Source: Halomonas salipaludis (GTDB lineage: Bacteria > Pseudomonadota > Gammaproteobacteria > Pseudomonadales > Halomonadaceae). From it: a stretch of DNA of 64,000 bases. A model generated the notes under the pieces. The model made no database searches. It was not told the origin of the DNA and saw only the letters and a program-made list of their open reading frames with translations. Below are positions 12,035 to 19,665 of this stretch, in pieces. The DNA lies in contig NZ_NSKB01000005.1 in NCBI RefSeq assembly GCF_002286975.1, positions 62,001 through 126,000 of the forward strand. Direction: 5' to 3'. The position numbers were made by a program, and so were the translations under genes. Position 1 is the stretch's first letter, and each line of letters begins with the position of its first letter.

Positions 12035-12244
12035 ATGCATGAAGAAATGTTGACGTCCCGCGCGGTCCACTGCCCCTACTGCAGCACCGCCTTCGACTTG
12101 CTGGTCGATACCAGCCAAGGCAGTCATATGACTTGGGAGGATTGCCCACGCTGCTGTGCGCCGATCCAGCTGCGCGTCAGCGTGTCGCCGCAGAGTGGCG
12201 AGTTGGAAGAGGTGGCCCTGGGACGCGATGACGATGTGGTTTGA
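12035..12244 (+). CDS. CPXCG-motif cysteine-rich zinc-ribbon protein
   Basis: A 69-residue protein with two Cys pairs (CPYC near residue 13 and CPRC near residue 37), the signature of the small CPXCG-motif cysteine-rich family. It probably binds one zinc ion. Function unknown. AGGAG lies upstream of ATG 12035. It is divergent from acnA across a 191-bp gap, which holds both promoters but no strong consensus that I could assign. Confidence 0.8.
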   Translation: MHEEMLTSRAVHCPYCSTAFDLLVDTSQGSHMTWEDCPRCCAPIQLRVSVSPQSGELEEVALGRDDDVV

Positions 12245-12384
12245 GCACGGGATAGCGCCGCTGTGATAGGGTGGAGCTATGGGATTGATTGGATATTACA
12301 ATTGTCAGCCCCTGCGGATGGACTTTAGTCTAACATCCCATTTGACCATACAATCATCATTCGCATTTCAAGGGAGAGACCTGA

Positions 12385-12987
12385 ATGAGCGTACTGGTAG
12401 GCCGCCAAGCCCCCGATTTTGAAACCGCCGCTGTGCTGGGTAACGGCGAAATCGTCGATAACTTCAAGCTCTCCGACAGCCATGGCAAGTTGCGCGTGCT
12501 GTTCTTCTGGCCGCTCGATTTTACCTTCGTGTGCCCGTCCGAGATCATCGCGCATGACAATCGTCTGGCGCAGTTCAAGGAGCTCGGCGTCGAGGTGATC
12601 GGTGTTTCCATCGACTCCCAGTTCACCCACCACGCCTGGCGCAAGACGTCTCCCGAGCAGGGTGGCATCGGCGAAGTCGGCTTCCCGATCGTGGCCGACG
12701 TCAAGCATGAAGTGACTCAGGCCTACGGTATCGAGCATCCGGAAGCTGGCGTCGCCATGCGCGCCTCCTTCCTGGTCGACGAGAACGGCGTGGTTCAGCA
12801 CCAGACCGTCAACAACCTGCCGCTGGGCCGCAACGTCGACGAAATGTTGCGCATGGTCAAGGCGCTCAAGCACCACCAGCAGCACGGCGAAGTCTGCCCG
12901 GCCGGCTGGGACGAAGGCCAGGAAGGCATGAAGGACACCGCAGAAGGCGTCGCCAAGTACCTCGGCGCCCACTCCAAGGCGCTGTAA
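12385..12987 (+). CDS. 2-Cys peroxiredoxin (AhpC/Tsa/Prx family)
   Basis: A 200-residue typical 2-Cys peroxiredoxin that reduces H2O2 and organic peroxides. The peroxidatic Cys50 lies in FVCPSE within DFTFVCPSE, and the resolving Cys171 in VCPAGW. The length and the C-terminal tail after VCPAGW (DEGQEGMKDT) are of the Prx1/AhpC class. The next gene is trxB, so peroxide detoxification is paired with thioredoxin recycling, although a terminator separates them. The 140-bp upstream gap contains TTGTCA (12302-12307) and TAGTCT (12326-12331) at 18-bp spacing, a weak promoter candidate. Confidence 0.93.
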   Translation: MSVLVGRQAPDFETAAVLGNGEIVDNFKLSDSHGKLRVLFFWPLDFTFVCPSEIIAHDNRLAQFKELGVEVIGVSIDSQFTHHAWRKTSPEQGGIGEVGFPIVADVKHEVTQAYGIEHPEAGVAMRASFLVDENGVVQHQTVNNLPLGRNVDEMLRMVKALKHHQQHGEVCPAGWDEGQEGMKDTAEGVAKYLGAHSKAL

Positions 12988-13003
12988 GTCGAGCGCTTGC
13001 AGG

Positions 13004-13028
13004 GAGGCGGCCTTCGGGCCGCCTCTTT
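13004..13028 (+). terminator. Intrinsic terminator after the peroxiredoxin gene
   Basis: A 9-bp stem GAGGCGGCC (13004-13012) and GGCCGCCTC (13017-13025) closed by a TTCG tetraloop and followed by TTT. 16 bp past the stop. Confidence 0.82.
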
Positions 13029-13119
13029 GCGTTAGTGGAGTGATACACTCTGCTTCCGGTGCGTTGCGGCATGTCGATCCGGGTCGCCATGCCGCAACGC
13101 GTCGCCAGTGCGACACTAA

Positions 13120-14106
<987 letters not shown>

Positions 14107-14170
14107 GCTTCGGGCTTCGGGCTTCGGGCTTCGGGCTTCGGGCTTCGGGCTTCGGGCTTCGGGCTTCGGG
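14107..14170. repeat. 7-bp tandem array, unit GCTTCGG (about 9 copies)
   Basis: Nine perfect head-to-tail copies of GCTTCGG plus one base, beginning at the base immediately after the trxB stop codon. It is followed within 11 bp by a second array with a different heptamer. No coding or hairpin structure explains it. It would occupy the 3' UTR of trxB. Confidence 0.97.
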
Positions 14171-14181
14171 CTAGGCTGTGT

Positions 14182-14265
14182 GCTCGTCGCTCGTCGCTCG
14201 TCGCTCGTCGCTCGTCGCTCGTCGCTCGTCGCTCGTCGCTCGTCGCTCGTCGCTCGTCGCTCATC
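14182..14265. repeat. 7-bp tandem array, unit GCTCGTC (11 perfect + 1 imperfect)
   Basis: Eleven exact copies of GCTCGTC (14182-14258) and one diverged copy, GCTCATC (14259-14265). The array ends one base before the slyX stop codon on the opposite strand. With the array at 14107-14170 it fills essentially the whole 160-bp space between the convergent trxB and slyX. Confidence 0.97.
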
Positions 14266-14266
14266 G

Positions 14267-14542
14267 CTAGTAGTGCGGTGGGAGCTCTTGGGCCGGGTCG
14301 AAGCCATCGGGCTGGTCATTCAGCGCCTGCTGCTGCTCGCGCAGGCGCTTCTGCATCATGGCGTTGAGCCGCATGATCTCCTGCAGGCGCCGCTCCTGAC
14401 TCGCAACCGCTTCGTCCAACTGGTCCAGCCAGAGCTCCTGGTGGGCGGTGCGGCTCTCGAGTGCCTCCAGTCGCGCGGCCAGGCCGGCGAGCGACTCGTG
14501 ATCAGGCATGCTAGAATCGCCGCGTTGCGTGTTGCTGTTCAT
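14267..14542 (-). CDS. slyX: SlyX family protein
   Basis: A 91-residue acidic, mostly helical protein. The central region (LAARLEALESRTAHQELWLD, then LDEAVASQERRLQEI) has the coiled-coil heptads and sequence of SlyX, and the C-terminus ends PPHY as in many SlyX proteins. The molecular function is unknown. A GAAGGT site precedes the start codon at 14542. An internal Met 11 codons later lacks a ribosome-binding site. Convergent with trxB. Confidence 0.85.
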   Translation of the reverse strand: MNSNTQRGDSSMPDHESLAGLAARLEALESRTAHQELWLDQLDEAVASQERRLQEIMRLNAMMQKRLREQQQALNDQPDGFDPAQELPPHY

Positions 14543-14652
14543 CGCTGCACCTTCATCAATGTCACTGTGGTTCGTCGGTCATTGGCCGATGGGCAAGACC
14601 GTGATCGTCATAGCCAGTATCCACGTCCACACAACAAGAGAAGTTGAGGTCC

Positions 14653-15129
14653 ATGAATCGTAAGGTGTTTCTTCGTTGCATCATTATTAGTCTCCTGCTC
14701 GCCGCGCCCGCTCCACTGCTGATCACCCTGTTCGTCTCGCTGACCGGTGGCCTGCTGTCACAGCAGCTGCTGGCATCCCTCGAACTGGGTGGCGTGGCCG
14801 CAGTGTACTTCGCCGCCGCCGCCGCGGTGTTCGTGCTGCTGCTGGTCGCGACCAGTGCCGTCCAGGTGCTGTCACCTGCAGTGGCGCCTGCCTCGGCGGT
14901 GCTTGCCGATATCGAGAACGATGACCGCGAAATCGGCGAGGTCAAGTGGTTCAACGTCAACAAGGGGTATGGCTTCATCACCCGCGATAACGGCGACGAT
15001 GTCTTCGTGCACTTTCGGGCCATCCGCGGCAAGGGACATCGTACCCTGGCCGAGGGCCAGAAGGTGCGCTATCACATCGTCGAGAATGAGCGGGGACTGC
15101 AAGCCGACGACGTCACCGTCATTACTTAG
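14653..15129 (+). CDS. Membrane-anchored cold-shock domain protein
   Basis: A 158-residue two-part protein. Residues about 5-80 hold two hydrophobic segments (around residues 8-30 and 45-75), predicted to anchor it in the inner membrane. Residues about 92-158 form a cold-shock domain with the RNP1-like KGYGFITR and RNP2-like DVFVHFRAI motifs that bind single-stranded nucleic acid. GAGG precedes ATG 14653. Classical CspA proteins are about 70 residues and soluble, so the anchor is the unusual feature. The role is unknown; RNA binding at the membrane is an inference. A family B repeat follows immediately. Confidence 0.85.
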   Translation: MNRKVFLRCIIISLLLAAPAPLLITLFVSLTGGLLSQQLLASLELGGVAAVYFAAAAAVFVLLLVATSAVQVLSPAVAPASAVLADIENDDREIGEVKWFNVNKGYGFITRDNGDDVFVHFRAIRGKGHRTLAEGQKVRYHIVENERGLQADDVTVIT

Positions 15130-15250
15130 GAAAGCGACTGCGCTCGGTCATACTGCGTTAAAAATCGACTTAAAGTACTCATTTACTACAGTAAACTCCG
15201 TCTTTTCGTCGATTTTTGCCTTGTCTGACCTTCGCTCGTCAGCTTTCGAT
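15130..15250 (+). repeat. Family B palindromic repeat, copy 1
   Basis: Begins one base after the cold-shock gene stop. Nested palindrome: a perfect 10-bp stem AAAAATCGAC/GTCGATTTTT (15160-15169 with 15208-15217) encloses a 5-bp hairpin TTTAC/GTAAA (15182-15186 with 15191-15195). The flanks GCGCTCGGTCATAC and CTTGTCTGACC are shared with the copies at 41760 and 43208. The T5 at the stem end could make it act as the terminator of the gene before it. Confidence 0.75.
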
Positions 15251-15323
15251 AGGTAGGTGGTTACACCATCATCAGACATCGCCCCGCTTCTGCGGGGCGA
15301 TGTCGTTTCAGGCCTGGCCTCGG

Positions 15324-15710
15324 TTACTGGCCGGAGTCGGGCCAGGTAATGGCCTCTTCGCGGCCGTCGGGGAGAATGCGCCAGAAGCGGTCGGGGTCGT
15401 CGCCGGGCTGCCAGCCGCCCAGCGAGCAGCGTACCTCGCAGCCGAGTGCCTGGCTGGCGTCGCGGGCGCAGTCGGCATCGCGCGGCCAGGGCGTCGCGTC
15501 GCTGTCGAACCACAGGCTGCTGAAGCCGTCGGCGGCCTGCTCGACCAGCAGTACCGGAATGCGCTGGCCCTGCAGCTGCCCGCTGGTGCGCCACTTGCGC
15601 TTGCCGGCGGGTTGCAGTGGTGGGGCGTCGAGCTGCGCGCTGAGCCACTGGCTGAGCGCCTCGACGCTGGCGTCGGCGAGGTAGATCTCGATATCCGGGT
15701 AGCGCTGCAT
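15324..15710 (-). CDS. Hypothetical protein in the dapE transcript
   Basis: A 128-residue soluble protein I cannot assign to a named family. It starts 7 bp after the dapE stop. GAGGT lies 4 nt upstream of ATG 15710, and a GTG two codons earlier is a possible alternative start. The sequence is rich in Trp, Asp and Pro, with no signal peptide, membrane segment or metal-binding cysteine pattern. Coupling to dapE suggests co-expression with lysine/DAP synthesis, but gives no function. Confidence 0.65.
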   Translation of the reverse strand: MQRYPDIEIYLADASVEALSQWLSAQLDAPPLQPAGKRKWRTSGQLQGQRIPVLLVEQAADGFSSLWFDSDATPWPRDADCARDASQALGCEVRCSLGGWQPGDDPDRFWRILPDGREEAITWPDSGQ

Positions 15711-15717
15711 GGTCACC

Positions 15718-16887
15718 TCAACTGGCCTCGCCGCTGGCGAATAGGCGCACCAGGATGGCTTCGTAGATCTCGCTCAGGGTGTCCAGGTCGGCGGCGCGTA
15801 CCCGCTCGTTGACCTGGTGGATGGTGGCATTGAGCGGTCCCAGTTCGACCACCTGGCTGCCCAGGGTGGCGATGAAGCGGCCGTCCGAGGTGCCGCCGCT
15901 GGTCGACAGTGTCGGCCGCTGCCCGGTGATCGCCTCCACGCCGCCGATGGTAGCTTCCACCAGCTCACCCTCGGCGGTGAGGAAGGGCTCGCCGTTGAGC
16001 GTCCAGTCGAGACGGTAGTCGAGGCCGTGGGCGTCGAGGATTGCCTCGGTGCGCTCACGCAGCTGCTCGTGGGTCACCTCGGTGGAGTAGCGGAAGTTGA
16101 AGACCGCCTCCAGCTCGCCGGGGATCACATTGGTGGCCCCGGTGCCGGCGCGCAGGTTGGAGATCTGGAAACTGGTGGCGGGGAAGAAGGTGTTGCCGTC
16201 GTCCCAGTGCTCGCGCACCAGCGCATCCAGCGCCGGCATGGCGGCATGGATCGGGTTGCTGGCCAACTGCGGATAGGCCACATGGCCCTGCCGGCCCTTG
16301 ACGTGCAGGACCCCGCCCAGCGAGCCGCGCCGACCGTTCTTGATTACGTCGCCGAGGCGCTCGGTGGACGACGGCTCGCCGACGATGCAGTAGTCGAGCC
16401 GCTCGTGGCGCTCGCGCAGGTGCTCGACCACGGCGCGGGTCCCATCCACCGCCGGGCCCTCCTCGTCGGAGGTGATCAGGAAGGCCAGCTTGCCACGGTG
16501 GTCGGGATGCGCGGCGACGAAGCGCTCCACGGCGGTGATCATCGCCGCCAGGCTGCCTTTCATGTCGGCGGCACCGCGGCCCCTGAGCATGCCCTCTGCA
16601 TCGATGCTGGGCGCGAAGGGCGGCGTCTCCCAGCTGGTATGCGGCCCGCTGGGCACCACATCGGTGTGGCCGGCGAAGGCCAGCACTGGGCCGTGGTGGC
16701 CGCGTACCGCCCAGAAGTTGTCGACCTCGCCGAACGGCAGGCGCTCGATATGGAAGCCCAGCGCCGCCAGGCGCTCGATCATCAGCGCCTGGCAGCCCTC
16801 GTCATCCGGCGTCACCGAGGGCCTGGCCAGCAGGTCGATGGCCAGTTCCAGGGTCGGCGACAGGGCCTGCGACTCAGTTGTGGGCAT
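15718..16887 (-). CDS. dapE: Succinyl-diaminopimelate desuccinylase
   Basis: Zinc-dependent M20-family amidohydrolase that converts N-succinyl-LL-2,6-diaminopimelate to LL-DAP and succinate, for lysine and peptidoglycan. 389 residues (family about 375-385). The metal-ligand motifs are AGHTDVVP and GRGAADMKG, the catalytic Glu pair is in TSDEEGPA, and the C-terminal metal His lies in [12 protein letters not shown]. The start at 16887 overlaps the dapD stop by 14 bp, so translation is coupled. Confidence 0.95.
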   Translation of the reverse strand: MPTTESQALSPTLELAIDLLARPSVTPDDEGCQALMIERLAALGFHIERLPFGEVDNFWAVRGHHGPVLAFAGHTDVVPSGPHTSWETPPFAPSIDAEGMLRGRGAADMKGSLAAMITAVERFVAAHPDHRGKLAFLITSDEEGPAVDGTRAVVEHLRERHERLDYCIVGEPSSTERLGDVIKNGRRGSLGGVLHVKGRQGHVAYPQLASNPIHAAMPALDALVREHWDDGNTFFPATSFQISNLRAGTGATNVIPGELEAVFNFRYSTEVTHEQLRERTEAILDAHGLDYRLDWTLNGEPFLTAEGELVEATIGGVEAITGQRPTLSTSGGTSDGRFIATLGSQVVELGPLNATIHQVNERVRAADLDTLSEIYEAILVRLFASGEAS

Positions 16888-17899
16888 GCAGCGCCTCGTT
16901 GAGCGCGATGGCGCTCTTGTTGGTCAGGCACTCGATGCGGCCGTTCTGGGAGTTGCGGCGCAGCAGCAGGTCGTCCTGGCCGGCCAGCTCGCGGGCGGCC
17001 ACGGTCTTGACCTCCTGGCCCTGGTCGTCGAGCAGGGTGACCTTGGCCCCGGCGGTGATATAGAGCCCGGCCTCGACGGTGCAGCGGTCGCCCAGCGGGA
17101 TGCCGATGCCGGCGTTGGCGCCGATCAAGCAGCCTTCGCCGACCTTGATCACGATGTTGCCGCCGCCCGACAGGGTGCCCATGGTCGAGCAGCCGCCGCC
17201 CAGGTCCGAGCCCTTGCCGACCCTCACGCCGGCCGAGATGCGGCCCTCGATCATGCCCGGGCCTTCGGTACCGGCGTTGAAGTTGACGAAGCCCTCGTGC
17301 ATCACCGTGGTGCCCTCGCCGAGATAGGCGCCCAGACGCACCCGCGCGGTATCGGCGATGCGCACACCGCTGGGTACCACGTAGTCGGCCATCTTGGGGA
17401 ACTTGTCGACGCAGTCCACCGACAGCGCGCGGCCCTCGAGGCGTGCCTTGAGGCGGCGCGCCGGCAGCTCTTCGATATCGATGGCGCCCTCGTTGGTCCA
17501 GGCCACGTTGCGCAGCAGGCCGAACATGCCGGTCAGGTCGAGTTGGTGGGGCGTGACCAGCCGATGCGACAGCAGGTGCAGCTTGAGGTAGACCTCCGGG
17601 GCGTTCTCCGGCGGGGTGTCGGTATCCAGGAAGGTCGCCACCAGCGGGCGCCTGCTGGCGGAGAGCGACTCGGCGAGCTCGGCCTGTTCGGGGTTGCCGG
17701 CGGCCTTGAGCGCGGCGGCCAGCGCCGCGCAGTGCTCGGGCAGGAAGCTCACCGCGGCGTTACCGGCCGGCGCGTCGAGGGCCTGGCGGGCGGCCTCGAC
17801 CAACGCCGCGTCGGGCTGGAACAGCGGCGCCGGATAGTAGATTTCCAGCCAGTCGCCCTGGGTGTTCTGGGTGCCGATGCCGAGTGCAAAGCTGAGCAT
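16874..17899 (-). CDS. dapD: Tetrahydrodipicolinate N-succinyltransferase (long type)
   Basis: Transfers succinyl from succinyl-CoA to tetrahydrodipicolinate, the committed step of the succinylase DAP pathway. 341 residues, as in the long Pseudomonas-type DapD rather than the 274-residue E. coli form. The C-terminal half is a left-handed beta-helix of hexapeptide repeats, around [18 protein letters not shown] and [15 protein letters not shown]. The family-specific motif [19 protein letters not shown] is intact. It lies directly before dapE with overlap and 69 bp after the ArsC-like gene. Confidence 0.95.
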   Translation of the reverse strand: MLSFALGIGTQNTQGDWLEIYYPAPLFQPDAALVEAARQALDAPAGNAAVSFLPEHCAALAAALKAAGNPEQAELAESLSASRRPLVATFLDTDTPPENAPEVYLKLHLLSHRLVTPHQLDLTGMFGLLRNVAWTNEGAIDIEELPARRLKARLEGRALSVDCVDKFPKMADYVVPSGVRIADTARVRLGAYLGEGTTVMHEGFVNFNAGTEGPGMIEGRISAGVRVGKGSDLGGGCSTMGTLSGGGNIVIKVGEGCLIGANAGIGIPLGDRCTVEAGLYITAGAKVTLLDDQGQEVKTVAARELAGQDDLLLRRNSQNGRIECLTNKSAIALNEALHAHN

Positions 17900-17926
17900 G
17901 AGGGTGTCCTCTTGAAAGTGAGTCGA

Positions 17927-17945
17927 TGAAAAGCGTCTACACGCT
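17927..17945 (-). terminator. Weak terminator-like hairpin between the ArsC-like gene and dapD
   Basis: On the minus strand, AGCGT-GTAG-ACGCT is followed by TTTTC. A 5-bp stem only, so it may attenuate rather than end transcription from the ArsC-like gene into dapD. Confidence 0.3.
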
Positions 17946-17968
17946 AGGGTACGAGGTCGAGCCGTGGC

Positions 17969-18313
17969 TCATATCTGCAGGTCGTCGTAGTCACCGTCGC
18001 GATAGCCGACCAGGATCTCGTCGCCGGTATCCAGCAGCGGACGCTTGAGCAGTGTGGGGTGGGCCAGCATCAGCTCGCGGGCGCGATTGGCGTCGATGTC
18101 CTGCTTGTCGGCCTCGTCGAGCTGGCGCCAAGTGGTGCTGCGCGTGTTGAGCAGGGTCATCACCGGCACCCGTTCGAGAATGTGCTCGAGGAGCGCCGCC
18201 GAGAGGCCGTCCTCGCGCAGGTCGTGATACTGGTAGGGCACGCCGGAGGCGTCCATGGCCTTGCGCGCCCGGCGGCAAGTGTCGCAGTTCTTGATGCCAA
18301 ACAGGGTCAGCAT
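17969..18313 (-). CDS. ArsC/Spx-family thioredoxin-fold protein (YffB-like)
   Basis: A 114-residue protein with the ArsC-family start MLTLFGIKNCDTCRRARKA, giving Cys10 and Cys13. The C-terminal KRPLLDTGDEILVGY is typical of the YffB/Spx subgroup. It does not lie near ars genes, so a role in arsenate reduction is unlikely; GSH-dependent thiol reduction has been suggested for YffB. It sits between dapC and dapD, as in pseudomonads, and is probably co-transcribed. A GAGG site lies 8 nt upstream of the start at 18313. Confidence 0.82.
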   Translation of the reverse strand: MLTLFGIKNCDTCRRARKAMDASGVPYQYHDLREDGLSAALLEHILERVPVMTLLNTRSTTWRQLDEADKQDIDANRARELMLAHPTLLKRPLLDTGDEILVGYRDGDYDDLQI

Positions 18314-18327
18314 GGTGGAGTCCTCAT

Positions 18328-19551
18328 TCACTGGCGTTCGATGAAGCGACGCAGGCGTCGGGCGCCCTCGACGGTGGCCTCGAGCTCGGCGACCAGCGCC
18401 AGGCGCACGCGGCCGCTGCCGGGATTGCGGCCGTCGGCGGCGGGGCGACCCATCCCGTCGCCGGTAGCGGGGCGACCCATATACGAGCCCGGCAGCACGC
18501 TGACATGCTCCTCGGCGTAGAGCGCCCGGGTAAAGGCCGCGTCGTCGCCGCCGGGTACCGCCGGCCACAGGTAGAAGCTTGCCTCGGGGGTGGGAAAGTC
18601 CATCACCGGGGCGAGGATCTCGGTGACCGCGGCGAACTTCTCGCGGTAGGCGTCGCGGTTGGCGCGCACGTGCTGCTCGTCCTGCCAGGCGGCGATCGAG
18701 GCGTGCTGCAGTGGCAGCGACATGGCGCAACCGTGGTAGGTGCGGTAGCGCTTGAACGGCGCGATCAGCGCTGCGTCGCCGGCCACGAAGCCGGAGCGCA
18801 GTCCGGGCAGATTGGAGCGCTTGGAGAGCGAGTGAAACACCAGGCAGCGGCGGTAGTCGTGGCGGCCCAGCGCTGCACACGCTTGCAGCAGCCCCGGGGG
18901 CGGCGTGGCTTCGTCAAGGTAGAGCTCGGAGTAGCACTCGTCGGAGGCGATGATGAAGTCGAATTCGTCGGCCAGTTCGAGCAGGCGCTGGAAGTCGGCC
19001 AGCGGCGTCACCGCCCCGGTGGGGTTGCCCGGTGAGCACAGGAAGACGATCTGTACCTCGCGCCAGGTGTCGGCGGATACGGCATCGAAGTCCGGGCGAA
19101 AGCCGTGCCCGGCGTGGCAGTCGAGGTAGAGCGGTTCGCCGCCGGCCAGCAGCGCAGCCCCTTCATAGATCTGGTAGAAGGGGTTGGGCACCGCCACCCT
19201 GGCCGGGCGGCTGCGGTCGAGTGCCGCCTGGACGAAGGCGAAGATCGCCTCGCGGGTGCCGTTGACCGGCAGCAGTTGGGTGTCCGGGTCGAGGCCCGCA
19301 AGGCCGAAGCGGCGGCTCGCCCAGGCGGCGATCGCCTGGCGCAGCTCGGGCGTGCCATGGGTGGCCGGATAGCGCGCCATCTCCTGCTGATGCGCCACCA
19401 GCGCTTCGAGGGCGGCGGCATAGGGTGCATGCTGGGGCTCGCCGATGGTCAGCGGAATATGCGCCAGCGACGCCGGCGGGGTGACATCGGCCTTGAGCGC
19501 GGCGAGCTTCTCGAAGGGGTAGGGCTTGAGAGCATCGAGATCGGGATTCAT
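18328..19551 (-). CDS. dapC: Succinyldiaminopimelate transaminase
   Basis: PLP-dependent class I/II aminotransferase making N-succinyl-LL-DAP from the 6-oxo precursor. 407 residues. The PLP lysine lies in SLSKRSNLPG, the cofactor-anchoring SPGNPTG is present, and the substrate-binding Arg lies near the C-terminus (GSGRVRLALV). Just before that Arg is an in-frame repeat of an MGRPA unit (MGRPATGDG then MGRPAADGR) that lengthens a loop which in homologues I recall contains a single such unit. AGGA precedes the start. Part of the glnD-dapC-(arsC-like)-dapD-dapE order. Confidence 0.92.
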   Translation of the reverse strand: MNPDLDALKPYPFEKLAALKADVTPPASLAHIPLTIGEPQHAPYAAALEALVAHQQEMARYPATHGTPELRQAIAAWASRRFGLAGLDPDTQLLPVNGTREAIFAFVQAALDRSRPARVAVPNPFYQIYEGAALLAGGEPLYLDCHAGHGFRPDFDAVSADTWREVQIVFLCSPGNPTGAVTPLADFQRLLELADEFDFIIASDECYSELYLDEATPPPGLLQACAALGRHDYRRCLVFHSLSKRSNLPGLRSGFVAGDAALIAPFKRYRTYHGCAMSLPLQHASIAAWQDEQHVRANRDAYREKFAAVTEILAPVMDFPTPEASFYLWPAVPGGDDAAFTRALYAEEHVSVLPGSYMGRPATGDGMGRPAADGRNPGSGRVRLALVAELEATVEGARRLRRFIERQ

Positions 19552-19665
19552 GGCTGTCCTGGCCGCCTCGGAACGGCGGAAATTGGGCTGGGCGGCGCCG
19601 GCGGCGACGCCATGACCCGGCGATTATAGGGAAGCGGCCGGGGCGCCTCAAACCCGCGCCCGCGA

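Noticed and set aside
14107-14265. Possible CRISPR array
   Set aside because: The units are 7 bp, contiguous, without spacers. These are simple tandem arrays.
15148-15648. Open frame through family B copy 1 and the hypothetical gene on the minus strand
   Set aside because: It is a different frame of the hypothetical gene at 15324-15710, with an Arg/Ala/Pro-rich product typical of a shadow frame.
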